Part shown: positions 1 to 8,900 of the stretch, one piece after another
How positions within the stretch are numbered: position 1 is the first letter of the stretch
Layout: each line of letters starts with the position of its first letter
From: Chrysochromulina tobinii
Taxonomy: Eukaryota > Haptophyta > Prymnesiales > Chrysochromulinaceae
Assembly (NCBI GenBank): GCA_001275005.1
Contig: JWZX01000636.1
Span: forward strand, 1 to 17,085
DNA: 17,085 nt
Direction of reading: 5' to 3'
The notes under the pieces: generated by a model
The model's input: the letters and a program-made list of their open reading frames with translations, nothing else
The model's database searches: none
What the model was told of the DNA's origin: nothing
Position numbers and translations under genes: made by a program

Positions 1-626
1 GCCCCGGGGTGTGTATGCCGCTCGAGTAGCGCGTCAGCGGGGCATGGGGATCCCCGGTGATCATGTAAATAGGGTGGAGACGTATCAGTGTCCGGTGTGG
101 ACTCTGGACCTGGCGACGCGTTGGGTGTTGCTCTCACCTCTCTCATCTCTGTCGTGCGGTTTCCTCCGCGACTCGTACGTGGCTGCGCAGAGTGATGCGT
201 TTCGTTTAATCTCGCCGAGTCCAGCCGAGAAGCGAAAAATTACCTAGAAAGTGAGATCGTCAGATTATGACGACCGATGGCGTGATCTAACGCCGCTGGC
301 AAGTACTGGCGCGGGTGGACCGCGACTGAACTGCGCTGACTGACTGAATGAAGGACTGGCATCTTGGATCTTCCTTGTCTTCCATGCACGATATGCCACG
401 TCCTAAACGAGCTACCGAAAACCATCATGGACTGTTCGATAGTTCACTCACTGACGCTGATCACTCACTGACACTGTGCTGAGCACAATTGTGCCATCGC
501 CGGGGGGGTAAGGACTTTGGGGGGCGCACTGAGAAATTTGAGAACTTCTTGCGGAATTGCGCGTTAATGAAAAATACATCTCCCTCATCTGCCGCACACA
601 TCTTGCACTGTCATAAGACCCACGTT
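1..626. other. 5' flank without a supported gene
   Basis: I see no convincing gene in this stretch. The open frames at 11-247 (+) and 240-428 (-) are short and have neither the GC-ending codon use nor any motif of the clear genes. A 12-base direct repeat (tcactcactgac) occurs at 444-455 and 461-472. The frame of the downstream gene stays open back to a TGA at 480-482. Its codon use turns GC-rich only near 627, so 483-626 is more likely 5' leader than coding sequence. Confidence 0.5.
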
Positions 627-3600
627 ATGGTGGACCTCTTCGCCGACGCAGGCCCTCCTGCATGGATGTCGGCACTCGACTCAATGCTGGAAGACAACAC
701 GAGCGGAAGCCCAACGCCTCGAAAGATGAGAGCCGCCATGGAGCTAGGCCTCATCGTCGACGGCAACGGCCTGAAGAGCGATGGCTCCAGAGGAGCGCCG
801 CAAGCGAGCATCCCCCGGCACGAACCGATATGGCTCTCGCTCGTAGACATGGTTGAGGAGACTACCCATATGCACAAGACTACCGGCATCGAGGCTGAGG
901 CGCATGGCGTAGCGGCCGCCCATTCCTACGATGCTCGCATGGAGGCGGCGCGCAAGCTCGTCGGTAACCACGAGGCCCTCCTCTATGACGTGTCACACCC
1001 GCAACCGCGTACGCAGCAAGTCCTCGAGCGCGTGCCCGAAAGCAGCCGCATCTACGCCGACCAGGCGCTCCTCGAGTGCGCCCGCCGGCTGATCGGCCCG
1101 CGACCAGGGTACGAGTCCCTCGAGGTGCACTGCGACACGAGCAATCCGTCGCAGGCGAACGCGTGGGCGACGGTATGGCGCTACCTGCAGACTCGCATCC
1201 AATCGAAGCCCGAGCAGAAGCCCGGTCGTCCTCCGGACATGTCCACCGAGGCTGCGACTGCTATGCTCGCCGTGCTCGAAGAGATTGCTCACTCGAGCCT
1301 GACGTTCGCGCTCAAGCACTCGACGCCGCACTGGCTGATGCTTCACGATGCGCTCGAGGAGCGCGAGAGCTCAGGCGCACCGGCAGAGGGCGCTGCAGCG
1401 GCACACGCCCATATGGCACGCGAAGCGGCTGCCCGCAAGCTCATCGGTAACCACGAGCGCGTGTTGCGCGATCTTTGCAACCCGAATCCGATCACAAACA
1501 TTGAGGGCAAGTTGCTCACTCAGCTCGAGCTTGAGCGAGTCGGCGTGGGATGCGCGTCGTACGCGGACGAGGTGCTGCGCGAGACGGCGCGCCGGCTGCT
1601 CGGTCGGCGCGCGGGCCTGGAGCTGCTCGAGGTGCACCCCGACCCAAGCAACGAGGAGCAGACGGCGGCGTGGTCCGCGACGGCCGACTACTTGTGTGGA
1701 CGTCTCCAGGCAACGGACGAGCAAAAGCCCGGTCGCCCGCCCGATATGCCTCCTGCCGCAGCCGCTGCGATGAAGGCGGTCCTTCGGGAGGTGAGCAGGC
1801 CACGCGCCCGTCTCGATGCGTCGCGCCTGTGGGCTGGTCTCGAGGTGCTCCTCGAACAAGGTGCCGGGTTCGAATCGGAAGCAGAGGGCGCCGCGGCCCA
1901 TTTCCCACACGTGGCGCGGCAGGAGGCGGCCGCGAAGCTGGCAGGCAACCGCGCCAAGGTCCTGGCCGATATATGCAACCCGTCCCCGACCGATAACATC
2001 TACGGCAAGGAGCTCACGCAGCTCAAGCTCGAGCGCGTTCACCCTCGCTTATCGCCCTACGCGGATGAGCTCATGCGGGAGACGGTCCGACGGCTGCTCG
2101 GGAAGCGCGCAGGCTCGCGTGCACTCGAGGCGCACCTGCAGCTGCACAATGACGAGCAGCGCACCGCGTGGCAAAAAGCCGCCACCTACCTCATCGGCCG
2201 AATCCAGTTTACGCCGGAGCAAAAGCCTGGGCGTGAGCCTGACATGAGTTTCGTCGCTGGGAATGCGACGCTCGCTGTGCTCGCTGAGATTCGGCAGGCA
2301 GCCCTAACTGCGACCATCGCGGCGACGGCGCCGCACTGGGAGATGCTTCGCAAAGCCTTGGACAAGGGGGCTACGACGGCAGCCACGCGCGAGGCCATGG
2401 ACTCGACGGCGGTCGGCATTCCGTTCCATTATCGAGAATCCGCCGCCCGTAAACTCGTTGGCAACCATGTCAACGTTCTGCGCGATGTGTGCAACCCGTC
2501 AGCAACGCACAACATCTATGGCAAGCCGCTCACGCAACTCGAGCTCCTGCGCGTCGACGTAAGCCTTGCGCCGTACGCGGACGAGGTGCTGCGCGAGACG
2601 GCGCGCCGGCTGCTCGGTCGGCGCGCGGGCCTGGAGCTGCTCGAGGTGCACCCCGACCCAAGCAATGAGGCGCAGACTGCGGCGTGGTCCGCGACTGTCG
2701 AGTACCTTTTGGGTCGGATCCAGTCCACCGAAGACCAAAAGCCCGGCCGCACGCCCGACCTTGAGTACCATGTTTCCGGCGCAATGAAGGCCACACTCGA
2801 GGAGGTTGCGGACGTCCCCGTGCGCGTGATGTGCCAGCAGGCGGCCCCCCAGTGGGCGAAGCTGCGCCGAATCGTGCGCACGCACCCGGAGACGCCGGCA
2901 TCGTATCTGGGCGGGCCGCATCTGGTAGCCATCGGCCCTGTAGATGATCTCAACCCGCCCCAAGATCTGAGCTCGGTCGAGCTCGCACACCCTGCCGATA
3001 AGGAAGTGGCAGCAAAGCTGGTCATGACCTACTACGAGGATATCCTTCACGAGGCCATCATCCAGATGATGAAGACGCAGCGTGTGAAGACGCAGTTCAT
3101 GTCGCGCATCAAGCATGCTAGCTATTTCCCGCCGGAGGAGATGATGAATCTGCCCAAGATCGACCGCAAGCACCTCGGCTACCTCGAGCCTGCCCTGCGT
3201 GAGCTTGCCTGCTCCCTCGTGGGCAATAGGCCAGGCGTCCAGGAACTGATGCCCTCCTGGGATCAGGAAAACCCTGTACAAACGGCCGCACGCATGTATT
3301 TCAGCGCCTTCGCGCACCATTACGTGCCCCTGATGGTCAACGCGAACGAGAAAGTCGCGAAGATCGTGCGTTCCGCGCTCGTCGCCTTAGTCAGGTACTC
3401 GGGCCTCACCGTGCCACCAAACCATTGGGTCTTGGATCGGGCACCGATGCCTCCGGGATCGACCGAACAAACGCCAATGAAGATTAGGCCGTCGTTGCAG
3501 ACGCAGACGACTCCCGCGCTGGTAAGATCGCCGGATCTCCGGATCTCCGGATCTCCCGTTCCGCTGAGATCCGGACCCAGTTCGTCTGAGCAGAGTGGCT

Positions 3601-3818
3601 CAGGCAAGGAGGCTCAAGTAGGGTGGTTTGCGGGTGACTCAAGGGGCGTGTCGGGATACGGATACTCTTCGCAGCCGACGTCAGCGCAGCTGCGCGGCCC
3701 GACCCGCCAAGGAAGTCTCAACGTGGAGGCATTCTCACGGCTTGCAGCATACCCGCCCTCCGAAAATCATAACTCGTCTCCATATGGCGAAAGCTTTCGG
3801 CCGAAGAGGAATGCGTAA
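627..3818 (+). CDS. Large tandem-repeat protein of unrecognised family
   Basis: The product is 1063 residues if read from the ATG at 627, or 1083 from the in-frame ATG at 567. I chose 627 because it has G at -3 and +4 and because AT-rich codons give way to the GC-rich style there. The protein holds four full repeats, preceded by a degenerate half-copy and followed by a diverged fifth. Each repeat reads roughly A-[AR]-K-L-[VI]-G-N, then CNP..NIYGK.LTQLEL.RV, YADEVLRETARRLLG.RAG, AAW....YL.GR.Q, and EQKPGR.PDM followed by a helix. The repeats look alpha-helical, suggesting a solenoid or scaffold. I see no catalytic motif, signal peptide or membrane segment. The last ~130 residues are Ser/Pro/Gly-rich and probably disordered. 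I do not recognise the family, and the function is unknown. The frame is open throughout and the repeats are conserved as protein, so the gene itself is secure. Confidence 0.85.
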   Translation: MVDLFADAGPPAWMSALDSMLEDNTSGSPTPRKMRAAMELGLIVDGNGLKSDGSRGAPQASIPRHEPIWLSLVDMVEETTHMHKTTGIEAEAHGVAAAHSYDARMEAARKLVGNHEALLYDVSHPQPRTQQVLERVPESSRIYADQALLECARRLIGPRPGYESLEVHCDTSNPSQANAWATVWRYLQTRIQSKPEQKPGRPPDMSTEAATAMLAVLEEIAHSSLTFALKHSTPHWLMLHDALEERESSGAPAEGAAAAHAHMAREAAARKLIGNHERVLRDLCNPNPITNIEGKLLTQLELERVGVGCASYADEVLRETARRLLGRRAGLELLEVHPDPSNEEQTAAWSATADYLCGRLQATDEQKPGRPPDMPPAAAAAMKAVLREVSRPRARLDASRLWAGLEVLLEQGAGFESEAEGAAAHFPHVARQEAAAKLAGNRAKVLADICNPSPTDNIYGKELTQLKLERVHPRLSPYADELMRETVRRLLGKRAGSRALEAHLQLHNDEQRTAWQKAATYLIGRIQFTPEQKPGREPDMSFVAGNATLAVLAEIRQAALTATIAATAPHWEMLRKALDKGATTAATREAMDSTAVGIPFHYRESAARKLVGNHVNVLRDVCNPSATHNIYGKPLTQLELLRVDVSLAPYADEVLRETARRLLGRRAGLELLEVHPDPSNEAQTAAWSATVEYLLGRIQSTEDQKPGRTPDLEYHVSGAMKATLEEVADVPVRVMCQQAAPQWAKLRRIVRTHPETPASYLGGPHLVAIGPVDDLNPPQDLSSVELAHPADKEVAAKLVMTYYEDILHEAIIQMMKTQRVKTQFMSRIKHASYFPPEEMMNLPKIDRKHLGYLEPALRELACSLVGNRPGVQELMPSWDQENPVQTAARMYFSAFAHHYVPLMVNANEKVAKIVRSALVALVRYSGLTVPPNHWVLDRAPMPPGSTEQTPMKIRPSLQTQTTPALVRSPDLRISGSPVPLRSGPSSSEQSGSGKEAQVGWFAGDSRGVSGYGYSSQPTSAQLRGPTRQGSLNVEAFSRLAAYPPSENHNSSPYGESFRPKRNA
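948..3011 (+). repeat. Four tandem ~160-190-codon coding repeats
   Basis: Taking the A-[AR]-K-L motif as the phase mark, repeats begin at 948, 1431, 1932 and 2445, and a diverged copy begins at 3012. The spacings are 483, 501, 513 and 567 bp, all multiples of three. At protein level the copies share the NIYGK, LTQLEL, YAD, RRLLG and QKPGR.PD blocks but differ widely between them. The exception is a stretch of repeats 2 and 4 (1558-1681 and 2572-2695), which is almost identical as DNA. The part before 948 carries the P.W...LD..LE and MRAAMELG pieces of a half-repeat. Confidence 0.85.
3531..3554 (+). repeat. 8-bp tandem repeat, three units, inside coding sequence
   Basis: Three perfect head-to-tail copies of ccggatct lie in the low-complexity C-terminal part of the repeat-protein gene. 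An inverted partner (gagatccgg) follows at about 3566-3574. Because the unit is not a multiple of three, each copy is read in a different frame, and gain or loss of one unit would shift the C-terminus. Confidence 0.9.
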
Positions 3819-4747
3819 TGAAGTCGCTCAAAGTATGAAGTCGAGCGAGCTCCGCTCCCACAGGAACTGGTGCTGCAATCATCTGCGCCACAAGAACCGA
3901 ACCTGCCTCAGACTGTGCGCATCTGCATGTGCGAGGCGGGCCAAGCGCATGTTTATTGTGTTGCGGCCGTGTGACGGTTTTCCTGACGTGAGTTCGGTTG
4001 CGTTGACCTTTGTGCTTTTCGTGTGGCGTTGCTTGCCTATTGGTGTGAGTGTCGTATGTTGACACTCAGTTTGAAATCAGGCGAGGGTATGAGGATTCTT
4101 TGTGTGTGCAAAATCCCGCTTCCCGGATTTGAGACCGCGATCCGCGTTCCGACCGTCCGACGTCCGTCGTGTTTTTTTTTACGTTAATAAGAATTATAGT
4201 AATCGAGTATCCCTCCCGCGCGTAACCCCCTCCGCCACCTCGCCCTCCCTCGCCCCTGTTCGCCCTTGGGGCGGTGTAAGCTCGGCGGTAACGGAACGCG
4301 ACCCGGACTCTTGGGACTCGGGACTGACCCTGACGGCGCATCATCACGACCATCCACCTGAGACGTGAGAGTCTTTGTTTCCGCGGTTTCCGAATACGTT
4401 TTCTCCGTTTTAACCGACTCGGGTCACACCCGACCTGTGTGTGGACGAGAGTGACTCAGACTGAGCCTACACCCTTTCAGCCTTTCTCAGACGCTAGAAC
4501 ACCCGCCGCGGCTCGAGGGACGAGGGGCAGGTGAGAGAGCAGAGGCGCCTATAAACCGGTGACGTGTTGCACGCCGGTGTGAAACGAGATCCGACAAAAT
4601 TTTCGAACTCCCGCAATGCGGGACCCCACTCGACTTTTCTCGCGGCCGCGCCGCGTTCAGATGCGTGAGTCCCATTGAAGGTGAGCGTCCCGGACCTTGA
4701 CGACTCATCCTTCGCCTAGGCTTTACTAACGACCCGCATTCATTCAT
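3819..4747. other. Gene-free spacer upstream of the copia remnant
   Basis: No supported gene lies here. Open frames at 3628-4062 (+), 4066-4353 (-) and 4102-4368 (+) have no recognisable motif or consistent codon use. GC falls locally around 4170-4210, which includes a run of ten T at 4171-4180. A small hairpin (tcccgc/gcggga, loop aat) occurs at 4609-4623. I looked for reverse transcriptase or integrase motifs 5' of the RNase H fragment in all three forward frames and saw none. Confidence 0.5.
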
Positions 4748-5297
4748 TTGTCGGAAAGCGACGCGCTTGGTTTCACCCTGGCATGCAACACGTCCGGTCA
4801 CGCTCGGGCGTCGGGGATGGCTGTCATGCTTGGCGGCGCTGCAGTACTTTGGCGAGTTGTTATGCACCGCTCCCCTTCTATCTCACCTGCGGAATCGGAG
4901 TTCTACGGTTTGAGCACGTGCGTGTGCGAGACCCTACATGTTCGTCAGTTGATGGAGGAGCTTGGGCACGTCTTCACGGCCGCGACCCAGATTTTCTGCG
5001 ACTCTCGCGCCGATCGGGTTACATGTTGTAGGCGGTACTGGCCCAGGTGGAGGTAGTGGCCATGGCGGCGCGTCTGGCATGCGCATCGGCAGCACCTCTT
5101 CTTCAAACTGGCCGTCGATGAACGCCTCGAAAGTACCGTCGTCCTCGTGGTAAGCCAGCCTCAGCCCTTATGGTTGTGTGCGACCTACTCCAGCTCGGCC
5201 TTGAACATTGGCCTGGTGGCAACAGCGTCCAAGAGGGCTTGCATTGCAGCGATGCCAATCCCGCTCCGGTTGCTTCTCGTCGAGGACCGCGACGCTG
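4748..5297 (+). pseudogene. Decayed Ty1/copia-type RNase H fragment
   Basis: The frame from 4748 reads like the RNase H end of a copia polyprotein. The first acidic site is D at 4760-4762 (SDALG). A TSG...MLGGAAVLWR block follows, corresponding to the usual TSGY....GGA..W. Next come S-P-A-E-S-E-F (the SSTEAEY site, E at 4892-4894), the HVRQLMEELG helix, and FCDS with the third acid at 5000-5002. The three expected acidic residues therefore remain. The frame is broken by TAG at 5054-5056 but reads on in phase to about 5297, with an HRQHLFFKLAVDERLES stretch that may match the polyprotein tail. It has no ATG start at the 5' end, no visible reverse transcriptase or integrase, and no identified LTRs. 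It is an old truncated insertion, not a working gene. The exact ends are uncertain. Confidence 0.72.
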
Positions 5298-5471
5298 AGC
5301 CCAGCCACGGCCTCACATGATGTTTGAAATGCGGACTCAAGCCCCGGGTCAACAACAGCAGCTGCGGCGGCCATTTGAAGACCTCGAGTCGCGGGAGGCT
5401 TCCGCGGGTCGATCTTGGTTGATGTGTTGTAGAGGATAGAGTAGGAGGCCGAGAGACTTCCACGCTACTAT

Positions 5472-5511
5472 GAGAGAGCAGTGAGAGAGAAGAGTGCAAA
5501 GCAGAAGAGAG
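5472..5511 (+). other. Purine-rich tract 3' of the copia remnant
   Basis: About 40 bases here are almost all A and G, with only five pyrimidines. The position, roughly 175 bp after the end of the RNase H frame, is where a retrotransposon polypurine tract could lie. No adjoining LTR can be demonstrated, so this may be simple low-complexity sequence. Confidence 0.35.
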
Positions 5512-5596
5512 TTTTCCTGAAAGCGAACCTACTCAGCACACGGAGACACACATCTCCCCCGTATGGAAATGACATTAACGATACACATAATTGCAT

Positions 5597-5891
5597 GTAA
5601 GTTCAGTACACGCACAGTTCCTCCCAGCTGTACGTTCCTCCCAGCTGTACGTTCCTCCCAGCTGTCCGTCAGCAGGCATCCCCCCCTGCCCCCAGGGCTT
5701 AATCAGGGCGCACCCGATTAATTAATCACCGAACATCCCTTTGCTTCCTCCCCTAGCTGTGTGTTAGAAATCAGCAAAATGATCACACAGATACAACCAC
5801 ACACAGTGAGTTTCGCAACACTGTAAAACTGTAAACAAGAAAACCCACTCACATTCTCTCTTGATTTTGCTGACCAATTTTCCGTGAAAAG
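5597..5891 (+). other. Putative 5' intron of the helicase gene
   Basis: The frame between 5900 and 5954 uses the same GC-ending codons as the helicase but has no ATG, which suggests an upstream exon. A strong donor (GTAAGT) starts at 5597. A branch-point-like CTGAC lies at 5870-5874 and an acceptor AG at 5890-5891. An ATG at 5563 opens 34 bases ending in phase 1, which joins in frame to the helicase. An alternative model is ATG 5779, donor GTGAGT at 5806 and acceptor AG at 5907-5908, also in frame. Neither can be confirmed without transcript data. Confidence 0.4.
5617..5667 (+). repeat. 17-bp tandem repeat, three units
   Basis: Units gttcctcccagctgtac occur at 5617-5633 and 5634-5650. A third copy with one change (tcc for tac at its end) occupies 5651-5667. 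The array lies within the proposed 5' intron or leader of the helicase gene. Confidence 0.95.
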
Positions 5892-5953
5892 CCCACAACG
5901 TGGTCAAGGAGCGTGGTCTGGGCGCCGACGTGGTCGAGGCCGAGACCGACGGC

Positions 5954-8900
5954 ATGGGCAGAAAGAAGAAGCATAAGCATTCGAATAGAGGGCGTCACAA
6001 CAACCTTGAGGGCGTGCAGAAGATCCAGAACAAAAAGAGCAAGCAGATGTTGAAGACAGCAGCGAATGCAGTGATGGAGTTTGATCGCGACATGCAGAAG
6101 AAGGTGGCCACAGCAATCCAGTTGAATCGCCCTCACGACATCGAGTCGCTTCTCATGCTTCTCGAGCCTACCAGCACCAGGGGGACCGGTGTCGTCTCGA
6201 CGATCAAGAAGGTCTCAACCATCACCAACGCCTTCAAGGTGCTCATCGCTGGTGGCCGGATGACCTCGGCAGCGAACTTGCTGCAGAGGTGCCAAGCAGC
6301 CGGGGCGGGTACACTGCCGTTGGTTGATGTCGTTCGAGCATTTGACGCGCTACTGCAGACACCACCGCCGTCGGTAGAGGAAGTATTGGATGCGGCTCAA
6401 GCCGCCGCTCGGTCTGTAGCGGGGCGTGATGTTTCGGAGGCGTGGCTCCGAACACAGTTGAGCCTCGTTCTGCTAGAGTGGCTGGCCGACGCGCAGGCCC
6501 GGCACACGGCACGAGAGCGCGGCCTCGCATCTGCTCTTTCGAGCGGATCGGCGGTCGAGGGCTTCGCGCGCCTTCGTGGAAATGGGAAATTGATCGAACT
6601 CTCGAGTTCGTCAACGAGTTCGTCTCGCTTTGCCGTGCGCACGGGCGATACGCTCGGCCTCGCTGTGCTTTCAGATCCGACCCAGCCGGCTGCCGCCCTG
6701 GTGGGGACGTATCCCCCCAACGTCGCTCGGGCACTCACGGAGGCCGAGGTTGTCAGCGTGCACAGCGGCGTGATCACGCTCAAGTTTCCAGACGGCTCGA
6801 CAGCGGCGGGTGAGGACTTCCCACAGGGCTGCCGGCTGGTGGCCCATGTGCTTGCGACGCGCGTCAACTTAGGTCGCCAGCTGGCAGCGGTAGCGTCCGT
6901 CGCGGCGGCGTCCCAAGCTCACCGCCGTGGCGACGCGTGGGCGCACCCGACGGCGACGCTGGGCGCGATCATTACGGCGTCTTCTGATGGCCTCTCGCGT
7001 GCATCCATTCGGTCAATGAGCATGCAGCCGTGGGACGGCAGCGGCAGCAGCGGGTCACACGGCAGTAGCGAACTACCGCCGGCAGTTGTTGATCATCCTG
7101 AGGAAGTACTGAGAAAGTACGGCGACGCCACCGACGATGAGGATGGCGAGGAGGATGACGAGGAGGATGGCGAGGGTGACGAGGACGACGACGAGGAGGA
7201 GGCAGCTGAGGACGAGGACGACGCGGCGGAAATGGACGGTGACGAGGACGAGCGATTGCCGCGTTCTTCCGACGCCTGCCGGCCCCAGGTTATCGCGAAT
7301 CCAATGTCTAGGTTGGAGGCGGAGGCGGAGGCGGAGGCGGCGAGAGTGCACGCGTACCGGTACGAGGACCTTTCCCGCGAGTTCAATGAGAGTCAGTGCA
7401 TCGCCATCCGCGCCGCGACGACAGAACGCCGCTCCCTCACTCTGATCCAAGGGCCGCCGGGCACGGGCAAAACACGCACCGCGCTCACAATCCTCGAGGC
7501 GTGGCTGCGCGGTGGCGCCTTCCGGCCGGGCACCATCCTCGCCGCATCCGACTCGAACATCGCCGTCGATAACTTGCTGGAGGGCCTCGCGCGGCGGTGC
7601 ATTCGTGTGGTGCGCCTCGGACGTGTGGATGCGGTGCGCGAGGACCTTCGCCACTTCATGCCGCCCCGCGAGCTGCGCGGGGTGGTGCTCTCGCCAGAGC
7701 AGTACAACAAAGAGCTCAAGCGCTGCCTCGCACAGGCCGAGGTCGTCTGCTGCACGACCATGAGCGCCGGCTCGAGCACGATGATGAAGGGTCTCACCTT
7801 TGAGGGTGTGCTTGTCGACGAAGCGACGCAGGCGACCGAGGCCTCGACGCTCGTCGCCCTCATGCGTGGTGCACGCCAGCTTGTGCTGCTGGGCGACCAG
7901 TGCCAGCTGCCACCCACGACACTCTCGCGTGCGCCTCCCGGCACGAGCCTCGACGCCTCGCTGTCGCTCTTCACGCGACTCGTGCACGACGGCGTGCCCC
8001 CCTTGATGCTCGACACGCAGTACCGTATGCACCCGGCGCTCTCGCAGCTCCCTTCGGACCTCTTCTACGGCGGCCGGCTGCGTGACGGCACCCTCGCCCA
8101 TGAGCGTGCCGCGCTTGAGGGGTTCCCGTGGCCGCGCCCCGACGTGCCTGCCGCACTCATCCCTGTCGAGGGCGCAGCGGCCGGCGGGGGCGAGATCACA
8201 CGCGGCACCTCGTTTGTCAACGTGGGCGAGGCGGATGCGGTCGTGTGGGCCGTGCGCCACCTGCTCGGCAGTCGTACGACGCGGCCAGGCGACATTGGCA
8301 TCATCTCGCCGTACGCGGCGCAGGTGCAGTTGCTGCGCAGCCGAGCTGAGCTACGCGGCCTTGAGGTCAACTCCATCGACGGCTTCCAGGGGCGCGAGAT
8401 GGAGCTCATTATCGTGAGCACCGTGCGCACGCGAGGGCTTGGCTTCATGGCGGACGCGCGCCGTGCCAACGTGGCGCTCACGCGCGCGCGGCGGGGCCTC
8501 ATCGTCGTGGGCGCGCCCTCGCATCTCGCGCGCACCGACTCAGCCTGGGCTTTTTGGGTTCGGTGGGCACGCGCACGCGGCGTCGTGCTGGGCGAGCAGC
8601 CGCACGGCGAGTACGATGCTGCGCACGCGCGTGAGGCCTCGGAGACGATCTTTGCGGCGACAGGAGGTGGTGTGGCCGACGCATTGGAGGTGGACGTGGA
8701 CGCACGCCGCCTCACGCCGCCGGTGGCGGCGTCGACCTTGCTGCTGCCGCCGCCGCCTTCGCAAATGGAGCTGCAGCCGCCTCCGCCGCCATCACGCCCG
8801 CCACCCCCACCGCCTCCGCCGCCCCCGCCCCCGTCCTCTCGGGCGAGGATGGAGACTCGACAGGTGCCTGCTGCGGCCGATCGCGCGGTGGCCCCGCCGG

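Noticed and set aside
1866-1876. gggttcgaatc, a tRNA T-arm-like sequence
   Set aside because: It is within the conserved coding frame of the repeat protein and no acceptor, D or anticodon stems fold around it.
1371-2042. 223-residue minus-strand open frame
   Set aside because: It lies wholly opposite the repeat-protein gene, whose repeats are conserved in the plus frame. The minus frame is a by-product of GC-rich codons and mirrors the repeats.
2499-3320. 273-residue minus-strand open frame
   Set aside because: Antisense to the repeat-protein gene, with no motif of its own; it repeats the same antisense pieces as the frame at 1371-2042.
3628-4062. 144-residue plus-strand open frame overlapping the end of the repeat-protein gene
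   Set aside because: Mostly in the gene-free spacer, with no motif and no GC-ending codon preference.
4100-4747. Possible reverse transcriptase part of the copia element
   Set aside because: Forward-frame translations show no YxDD or neighbouring RT motifs and several stops.
5185-5499. 104-residue minus-strand open frame near the copia remnant
   Set aside because: No motif, and it overlaps the end of the RNase H frame antisense; codon use does not match the clear genes.
7073-8260. 395-residue minus-strand open frame
   Set aside because: Antisense to the helicase core, whose motifs I-III and IV are exact in the plus frame.
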